Origin: Roseiarcus sp963780825 | GTDB taxonomy: Bacteria; Pseudomonadota; Alphaproteobacteria; Rhizobiales; Beijerinckiaceae | DNA length: 64,000 nucleotides | NCBI GenBank assembly: GCA_963780825.1 | Contig: CAWADL010000006.1 | Span: 142,078 to 206,077, forward strand | Reading direction: 5' to 3' | Part shown: piece by piece, positions 57,721 through 64,000 of the stretch | Layout: each line of letters opens with the position of its first letter | Position numbering within the stretch: position 1 is the first letter of the stretch | Translations under genes and position numbers: made by a program | The notes under the pieces: model-generated | Told to the model about the DNA's origin: nothing | Database searches by the model: none | What the model saw: the letters and a program-made list of their open reading frames with translations, nothing else

Positions 57721-58482
57721 ACGCGCTCGCCGCCAACTCCCCGACAGCCGTCGCCGCGACCCGCAAACCGATGCTGCAATTGCGCGGGGTCGAGACTTTC
57801 TATGGCAAGATCCAGGCGCTGAAGGGCATCGACCTCGACGTCAACGAAGGCGAGATCGTTACGCTGATTGGCGCCAACGGCGCTGGCAAGTCGACGACGA
57901 TGATGACGATCTTCGGCACGCCACGCGCCCGCAAAGGGACCATCACCTTCGCGGGTCAGGAGATCACAGGGCTCGCGCCGCATCATGATCGCGCGCATGT
58001 CGATCGCGCAATCGCCGGAAGGGCGGCGCATCTTTCCGCGCATGACGGTCTACGAAAACCTGCAGATGGGCGCCTCGATCGACGGGTTCGCGCATTTCGA
58101 TGAGGATCTCGAGAAGGCCTACAAAATGTTTCCGCGGCTGAAGGAGCGCGCGCAGCAACGCGGCGGCACGCTCTCCGGCGGCGAACAGCAGATGCTGGCG
58201 ATCGCGCGCGCGCTGATGAGCCGGCCGAAGCTGTTGCTGCTCGACGAGCCGTCGCTCGGCCTGGCGCCGCTGATCGTTAAACTGATTTTCGGGGCGATCG
58301 CCGAACTCAATCGCACCGAGGGCCTGTCGGTGTTTCTGGTCGAGCAGAACGCGTTCCACGCATTGAAGCTCGCGCATCGCGGCTACGTCATGGTCAACGG
58401 CGCCATCACAATGAGCGGGACGGGCGCGGAGTTGCTCGCCAGACCCGAGGTCCGCGCTGCTTATCTCGAAGGGGGCCATTGA
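57717..58482 (+). CDS. livF: Branched-chain amino acid ABC transporter ATPase LivF (one +1 frameshift)
   Basis: Second ATPase, corrected length 254 residues. Walker A GANGAGKSTTMMT lies in the first frame; QSPEGRRIFPRMTVYENLQM, the ABC signature TLSGGEQQMLAIARALM, Walker B LLLLDEPSLGLAP and VFLVEQNAFHAL are in the next. An extra G at 57987 (CATCATGATC for CATCATATC) accounts for the change. ATG 57717 overlaps the livG stop; the stop overlaps the DUF6867 start by one base. Confidence 0.94.
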
Positions 58483-58832
58483 TGGGCTGGTTGTACGCGC
58501 AGACCGGCGGCGGCCTGCTGGCGTTTGGCGTGCTGACTGGCCTTGGCTTTCTCGCGAGCTTGGCGACGGGACGTTCGTTTGCAACGTCATGGAGCCCGCT
58601 GTGGCTCATCATTCCCGCGATGCTGGCGCTCGCAGCGGCCGTGCATTTTCTGCATTACGCGCTGTTTCAGGAAGATCTGAGCAGCGTCTACTACTTTGGA
58701 GTGACGTTTCTGGTGCTGCTGTTCGGCGCCGCGCTTGGCTATCGTTCGAAGCGCGCCAACCAGATGGGCACCCAATATCGCTGGCTGTTCCACGCCGAGG
58801 GAATGTTCTGGAGCGAGCGCAACGCGAATTAG
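58482..58832 (+). CDS. DUF6867-type small membrane protein in the liv operon
   Basis: A 116-residue protein with three or four hydrophobic segments: GLLAFGVLTGLGFLASLATG, WLIIPAMLALAAAVHFLHYA LF, and YYFGVTFLVLLFGAALGYRS K. The C-terminal YRWLFHAEGMFWSERN is soluble. It matches the small membrane proteins (DUF6867) repeatedly found after livF in Rhizobiales. It is coupled to livF by a one-base overlap (TGATG), so it likely belongs functionally to the transporter, perhaps as an accessory subunit. The role has not been shown as far as I know. Confidence 0.75.
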   Translation: MGWLYAQTGGGLLAFGVLTGLGFLASLATGRSFATSWSPLWLIIPAMLALAAAVHFLHYALFQEDLSSVYYFGVTFLVLLFGAALGYRSKRANQMGTQYRWLFHAEGMFWSERNAN

Positions 58833-58975
58833 CCTTGAGGTAGCAAAAAATCCTGCTTTTGCAGGGCCGGACCCGTGACTCTGGCTTGAAAACACTTTAA
58901 CCCCGCGCTCAGCGGCGGGACCATCCGCCCGGACGCGAGCCCCGCGTTCGTTGTTAACCTAGGGAGTTGATGCTG

Positions 58976-60094
58976 ATGAAGAAAATTGGGTTGTCGGGCG
59001 TATTGCTCGCAGCCGGCCTCGCCTACGCAGGCGCGGCTTCGGCGGACGTCAAAATGGGCGTCGCAGGTCCGGTCACCGGTCCGAACGCCTCGTTCGGCGC
59101 GCAGTTGACGCAGGGCGTCGGGCAGGCGGCGGAGGACTTCAACAAGTCCGGCGGCATCCTCGGCCAGAAGATTTCGGTTGAGACCGGCGATGACGTTTCC
59201 GATCCGAAACAGGGCGTCTCGGTTGCTAACAAGTTCGTCGGCGACGGCGTCAAGTTCGTGGTTGGCCACTTCAACTCGGGCGTCACCATCCCCGCCTCTG
59301 AGGTTTATTCGGACAACGGCGTATTGTTCATCACCCCCTCGGCGACCAACCCGAAGATCACGGACCGCAAACTGTGGGACGCATTCCGCACCTGCGGCCG
59401 CGACGACCAGCAGGGCAAGCTGTGGGCTGATCTCGCGCTCGGCAAGCTGAAGGACAAGAAGATCGCGATCATCCACGACAAGACCCCCTACGGCAAAGGC
59501 CTCGCCGACGCCGCCAAGGGCTTCATGAACGCTGGCGGCAAGACCGAAGTGCTCTACGAAGGCGTCAACACCGGTGAGAAGGACTATTCGGCGATCGTCT
59601 CGAAGATCAAGGCGTCAGGCGCCGATTATCTGATGTGGGGCGGCCTGCACACCGAGGGCGGTTTGATCATTCGCCAGATGCGCGACCAGGGTCTGAAGAC
59701 CGTGATGATCTCCGGCGACGGCATCACCGACGACGAGTTCTCGCAGATCGGCGGCCCCGGCGTCGAAGGCACGCTGATGTCGTTCGGCCCCGAGCCGCGC
59801 AACAATCCGAATGCGAAGGACGTGATCGCCGAGTTCAAGGCGAAGGGCTTTGATCCGCAGGGCTACACGCTCTACTCGTATGCGGCGATGCAGATCCTCA
59901 AGGCTTCGGCCGAGGCGACCAAGTCGCTCGATACGAAGAAGATGGCCGCCTACATGCACCAGGGCAAGCCGTTCCACACCGTGCTCGGCGACATCTCCTA
60001 TGACGCCAAGGGCGACCGCACCAACGTCGACTATGTTTGGTACGTCTGGGAAAAGGGCGCCGACGGCAAGATCACCTATCATCAGCAGCAGTAA
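58976..60094 (+). CDS. livK: Branched-chain amino acid ABC transporter substrate-binding protein
   Basis: Periplasmic type I binding protein of 372 residues. Signal peptide MKKIGLSGVLLAAGLAYAGA ends before ADVKMGVAGPVTGPNASFG, the usual start of mature LivK/LivJ. ILGQKISVETGDDVSDPKQG, VVGHFNSGVTIPASEVY, FITPSATNPKIT and AIIHDKTPYGKGLADA line the ligand cleft. ATG 58976 is 9 bases after AGGGAG; earlier in-frame TTG/ATG codons sit too close to that site. A 143-base gap from the DUF6867 gene suggests separate or boosted expression. A strong terminator follows. Confidence 0.95.
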   Translation: MKKIGLSGVLLAAGLAYAGAASADVKMGVAGPVTGPNASFGAQLTQGVGQAAEDFNKSGGILGQKISVETGDDVSDPKQGVSVANKFVGDGVKFVVGHFNSGVTIPASEVYSDNGVLFITPSATNPKITDRKLWDAFRTCGRDDQQGKLWADLALGKLKDKKIAIIHDKTPYGKGLADAAKGFMNAGGKTEVLYEGVNTGEKDYSAIVSKIKASGADYLMWGGLHTEGGLIIRQMRDQGLKTVMISGDGITDDEFSQIGGPGVEGTLMSFGPEPRNNPNAKDVIAEFKAKGFDPQGYTLYSYAAMQILKASAEATKSLDTKKMAAYMHQGKPFHTVLGDISYDAKGDRTNVDYVWYVWEKGADGKITYHQQQ

Positions 60095-60128
60095 TTGCTG
60101 CGGGCCTTCGAGGCCTGCTCAATCAAGG

Positions 60129-60156
60129 AAGCCCGCCGGTTCCGGCGGGCTTTTTT
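60129..60156 (+). terminator. Rho-independent terminator of livK
   Basis: AAGCCCGCCGG-TTC-CGGCGGGCTT followed by TTTT, about 35 bases after the livK stop. Nine G/C-rich pairs. Confidence 0.93.
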
Positions 60157-60197
60157 GTTTGGAGGTTTGGCGCGGCAGTGTAATCGAAGGCGCCGCG

Positions 60198-60336
60198 CCT
60201 GTAGCCGCGATCTCCAGATCGCCGCGATTCCAGATCGGCTGTAGCCGCGATCTCCAGATCGCGGAGTGGTGAGATCGCGCCTTGCCGGGGAAACGCCGAT
60301 CACGGGGAACCCGCGATCTGGAGATCGCGGCTACAA
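60198..60336. repeat. Intergenic hairpin repeat, copy C (compound)
   Basis: Carries CTGTAGCCGCGATC-TCCA-GATCGCGG twice in direct orientation (60198 and 60239) and once inverted (CCGCGATC-TGGA-GATCGCGGCTACA, about 60312-60336). The middle keeps the GAGATCG block of copies A and B. The stem uses ATC/GAT where A and B use GTC/GAC or GAC/GTC. It ends 1 base before the stop codon of the hydrolase gene and follows the livK terminator. Confidence 0.85.
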
Positions 60337-60337
60337 C

Positions 60338-62471
60338 TCACGGCGCCTTGCGCAGACCCTCCGCACGCGCTTTGGCGACAAGCATATCCGCGTCTTCCGG
60401 CAACAGCAGCCGGGCGCCGACAAGTTCGCGCGCCGCCGTTTCGATGGCGGCGACATAGGTTTGTTTGTCAGGATAGCGCTCTTCCAAAGAAAGCCGCGGG
60501 TCGCCCGCCGCCAGCCGCTCCGCGCGCGTCGCCGCGAACGGGATGAAGCTGCCTTGCAGGTTGCAGAGGCCGTTCCCGAACAGATCCTTCCGGTAAAGAT
60601 TCCAGCCGGTATACGTCCCGATCGGCGCGCGAAGGAACAGCGAGCGCACGCCGCCGATGTCGTTGCCGTCAGCGTCAACTTGCGGGACCAGCACTCCGTA
60701 GGACGCGGTCCCGACTCGCGGCGGTTCGCGTAGCACCCCACTGGAATCAGCGGCCCGATAGTCGGGGCCGTAGTCGAGCACATGCAGGTTGTCGAAGGTC
60801 CGCTGGTTGGAGACCGCGGGGCGCTCGACGCCGCCGTAGGCATTGGCGGGGATCTCGGGCAACAAAACCCGATCTGGCGCGACCAGTGTTCCGTCGCCGA
60901 TGCGCGGCGCGACGCTGTCAGGCGGCGCGACGCCGTCGCGCACCCACGCGACAAGCGCGGTCAACAGCGCGCGCATCGTGTAGACTTGCGGGTTCGGATT
61001 GGCCTGCTGCTCGCAGTTTCCGAACGGCGCGCGCGTCGGCAAGGGCAGGGCGCCGGGCCGTGTTGCGTGCTGGCCATGATGAAGGTTCTGACCTCCGGGC
61101 GGATCGGCGACGTCGCGAGTCCCGAGTGGATCCGTCAGCCCGAGCGACTGCCGGCCCTCCCACATTTCGAGCGCGGTCGCGACGTGGAACAGCTTTGGAC
61201 ACGTATCGGTCGTCGCGGCAGCGGTCGAGGATGCCCTGCGTGCGGCCGGTCAGCGGATCGCTCTGGCGCGCATAGGTGAAAGGGAAATCGTAAGCGGGAT
61301 AGAGATGATCGACCTGCTCGCCCCAGGCGCGCAACGATTGGCTGAAGCGCACGTTGAGCGGCATCAGTCCGCCGCCAATGTGCGGATAGGCCGCGTCGAA
61401 TACGCGCTTTCCTGCTTCGTCCCGATTGAAGCCAAGCGCCAGGAAGCTTCGCACCATCCGGCCGCTCTGCGACGTGCCTTCCAGCAGCGCAAGATTGTCT
61501 GGCCGATAGACAGGATTGTCGGCGCCGCTCGTCTTGCCGCTTGCGCAGGAAGGCGCCGAGGTCCCGCGTTGCGGCGAAGCCGAGTCCGGCGACGGTCGGG
61601 TCCTTGGCGCGATAGATCAGCTCATACGAGCCGGCCGGGCTGGAAACCCTTGGGGTAGCAGATATGCTTGTCGTCCGGCGTTGCGGTTTGCCGGCTTCGC
61701 AGAGCGCAAAACTCCAGTCGGCGGTTCGGCGATCGGCTCGCGCGGATCCTGTTCGCGCGCGCGCACGGTGAGCGTCGGCTGAAAGCCGTCCGGCCGGAGG
61801 CGGCGTTGTCGAGGCTGCGCGGCGGGATAGGCGTCAAACGTCCCGGCGGGATAGCTGTGCACCTGCCGGCTCGACCAGAGCGGCAGGGTCGGCGTCGGCA
61901 ACAGCGGCCACGAGCTCGTCCCGTACGATCCCTGTAACGGCGAGCCGTCGGCGTTTTTGGCGACGATCGGAGTGAGGCCGAGATGGCCGAGCTTCGGCGC
62001 GACGTCCATTTCCCAACCAAACCAGATGATCGTGTAGCCCTGCCGCATCAACCAGCCGTCGCCGGGAGAGGTGAGGCGCGTTGCGATCGGGAGTCTTTCC
62101 CGTCACGCCGTCGTTGAAGGCGCCTATGGCGAGCTTGTTGCCGCGGTTGTTGACCTCGAAGAACAGGATGCGATTGCCGCTTGGCGAGGTCGTGCGGCTT
62201 CAGGAATTCGATAGTCGTGGAATAGCGGACGAGGCCTGCCTCGCGAGGCGCAAGCGCGATATCCTGGATGATCGCGTTAGCGGGATCTGAGGGATCGAGC
62301 ACGCCTTCAACGCGGCCAAGGAGACGGTCGTAGGCGCCGACGGCGCCGAAAGCTCGCGCCGCCGAATGCCGGTTCGCTGGAGAGGATTTCAAGCTTGGTA
62401 ATCCTCGCCGCTGCGGGCGCAGCGATCAAACAAAGCGCGCATGCGGCGGCCACGGCGAACGGGCGCGACAT
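60338..62471 (-). CDS. Exported alpha/beta-hydrolase-domain protein, heavily frameshifted
   Basis: Large secreted hydrolase-like protein of about 700 residues (Abhydrolase_10-type). Signal peptide MSRPFAVAAACALCLIAAPA begins at ATG 62471 after a perfect AGGAG. Conserved pieces occur in order but in all three frames: FGAVGAYDRLLGRVEGVLDP, RQGYTIIWFGWEMDVAP, GIVRDELV, PTLTVRAREQDPREPI, HICYPKGFQPGRL, LALLEGTSQSGRMVRSFLAL GF with the likely Ser nucleophile, HIGGGLMPLNVRFSQS, and the end AYGGVERP...RYPDKQTYVAAI. I count at least twelve one-base changes, mostly insertions with three or four losses. This could be sequence error at a contig end or a true pseudogene; error is likelier, given the retained conserved motifs. 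Substrate unknown. Confidence 0.7.
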
Positions 62472-62676
62472 AGATCTCCTCCCTTTGCGACAGAGCCTGC
62501 AGGCTTGGGCGCCGTATACCTTATTTCGATGAGTCGCGGCGGCTGCCCGCGAGACCGCTATGTTTTAAGATTTCTCGCCTGACCGCGCGGGAAGGAGTCC
62601 ATAAGACCATTTTCTGGTCGACTGCCCTAGACAAAAGCACGCCATTATGCACTAAGTTGATGACTTTGGAGACGGA

Positions 62677-63982
62677 ATGCGAATCGCCATCGTCAGCAGC
62701 GGCGCAACCGGTGTGCTCACGGCCGCACATCTTGCGCCGCGCGCCCGCGAACAACAGAGGTCATCGTCATCGAGCCTGAGGAGCATCTCGGCCGCGGGGT
62801 CGCGTATTCGACCGACGATCCCCAGCACCTGCTCAACGTTCGCGCTTCAGACATGAGTCCGTTCGGCAACGACGCCGCGCATTTTCTCGATTGGCTGCGG
62901 GATCGAAACTCGGCGCGCCCGCTCAACCCTACGGCTTCGTCTCTCGCAAGATCTACGGCGATCATGTCGGCGATCTCGCCGACGAGGCGCTTCAAATGGG
63001 CCGCATCGCCATCTCCGGGACACCTGTCTCGAAATGTCCAAGGCGCCTTCATCGGCGCTGCTGCGGCTCGCCTCCGGGGCGACGCTCGGCGCGGACCGGG
63101 TCGTGCTGGCGACCGGCCACGACGAGAAACCGCGGATTGCTGGCTCGCCGCTCGCCAGCCTTGGGACCCGACTTCCCTCAGCGGCCTAGGCCCCGAGGCG
63201 CCGCTGCTGATCGTCGGCGCGGGCCTGACAATGGTCGACATGGTGCTGTCGCTCGATCGCCGGGGGCACGAAGGGCCGATCACCGCGGTGTCGCGGCGTG
63301 GCCTGCTGCCGAGCGCGCACCGGCGAGTCGTCGCCCGTTCGCTCGTGGGCGTCGACATCCCGTTTCGCGCCGAGTTATCGCGCCTGTTGCGCTGGCTGCG
63401 GCGTTGGCTGGGCAGTGCGCGGTGGCGGCGCCATTGGCGTTCTGCGATAGACGCGCTGCGCCGCATGCGCAGCGACTTTGGCGCGCCATGACGCCCGAGC
63501 AGCGCCGGCGTTTCCTGCGCCACGGGCCGCCTTCTGGGACGTGCATCGCCACCGCATGGCGCCCGAAGCCGAACGCGGCTCGACGCGCTGCGGCGCTCGG
63601 GTCGTGTGCGCGTCGTCGCCGGGCGGGTGTTGAACGCCGCCGACCTCGGCGATGGTTTCGGCGACGCTGCGTTTGCGCGGCTCGGCTCGACCCACCTGGA
63701 TCGAGGTGGCGCGCGTGATCGATAGCACGGGAATGGCGGACGATCCGAGCCGTCTCGCGACCCCTTGATTTGCTCGTTGCTGGCTGGCGGACTCGCCCGG
63801 CTCGACCCGCTCGGATCGGTCTCGATGTCGCCGAGGATTTCGCTTGATTGATGCGAGCGGGCACCGTCGCCGCGGATCAAGGTCGTGGGGCGCTGGCCCG
63901 CGCCGCGTTCTGGGAGTGCGTCGCCATCCCTGACATTCGTGCGCAAGCGCAAGGGCTCGCAGAGCAGTTGATCGCCGGGTAG
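62677..63982 (+). CDS. FAD/NAD(P)-binding protein (COG4529-like), heavily frameshifted
   Basis: Flavin/NAD-binding protein of about 435 residues, resembling E. coli YdhS. MRIAIV-SGATGVLTAAHLA opens with a dinucleotide fold at ATG 62677 (GGAG upstream). Then, in changing frames: VIVIEPEEHLGRGVAYSTDD PQHLLNVRASDMSPFGNDAA HFLDWL, YGFVSRKIYGDHVGDLADEA, LLIVGAGLTMVDMVLSLDRR GHEGPITAVSRRGLLPSAHR (the diagnostic block), FWDVHRHRMAPEAERRLDAL and the end ARAAFWECVAIPDIRAQAQG LAEQLIAG stopping at 63980-63982. At least eight shifts occur in 1.3 kb. The function of the family is not established. No partner gene is visible before the right edge. Confidence 0.7.
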
Positions 63983-64000
63983 CCCTGGCTCGGACGGGGG

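Noticed and set aside
60198..60336. CRISPR array suggested by direct repeats of about 20 bases
   Set aside because: Only two direct copies, no spacer of regular length, no cas genes; the structure is a hairpin repeat.

Overview
The window reads as one chromosomal segment of a high-GC alphaproteobacterium of the order Hyphomicrobiales (Rhizobiales). Supporting signs are the tig-clpP-clpX-lon-hupB protease/chaperone block, a 14-gene nuo operon followed by birA-rnj-mce, a CIRCE element in front of groES-groEL, an OprB porin, and several dispersed repeat families common in this order. A Beijerinckiaceae/Methylocystaceae-type genome is my best guess; the family is inference. There is no rRNA operon, CRISPR array, prophage or intact transposon.

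Layout. 1-5.0 kb: OprB porin (cut by the left edge), bfd-bfr iron storage pair, PRC-barrel protein, DUF1203 protein and a DadA-like oxidase. 5.0-11.8 kb: three-gene surface-glycan cassette (RgpF-type protein, GT4 glycosyltransferase, fused epimerase/methyltransferase) that shares a small GW-type domain. 11.8-14.6 kb: MntA-HepT toxin-antitoxin pair directly behind the CIRCE-controlled groES-groEL operon. 14.7-20.2 kb: metabolic genes (xylulokinase, sterol-desaturase-like enzyme, SDR) and a multicopper-oxidase-fold protein that has lost its copper ligands. 20.3-30.2 kb: tRNA-Leu, tig, clpP, clpX, a decayed transposase, lon, hupB, tRNA-Val, a periplasmic ClpP-like protein and tRNA-Asp. 30.6-49.4 kb: nuoA-N with five extra items (DUF2059 protein, pentapeptide-repeat protein, DUF3291 protein, a 15-codon ORF, and a dispersed repeat between nuoD and nuoE), then birA, rnj and mce. 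49.7-54.2 kb: PAS/GGDEF/EAL protein, a divergent glycosyltransferase and a DUF924 protein. 54.5-60.1 kb: livHMGF, a DUF6867 gene and livK. 60.3-64 kb: an alpha/beta hydrolase and an FAD/NAD-binding protein, both heavily frameshifted.

Two cross-cutting patterns matter to a reader. First, at least 24 single-base frameshifts interrupt genes that cannot all be dead (tig, clpX, hupB, nuoD/G/H/I/L/N, livF). Nearly all are +1 insertions, and removing them restores family-typical lengths, so I treat them as sequence errors and annotate whole genes across them. Their density rises sharply after 60.3 kb. Second, six intergenic loci carry hairpins whose stems differ between copies but stay complementary, mostly around a fixed TCCA/TGGA tip; this is the least explained structure in the window.

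How the genes work together: tig, ClpXP, Lon, GroES/EL and HU form the protein-quality and nucleoid housekeeping set; the nuo operon encodes respiratory complex I; liv encodes a branched-chain amino acid (or short amide) ABC importer; the 5-12 kb cassette and the GT at 52.5 kb probably build or decorate a cell-surface polysaccharide.
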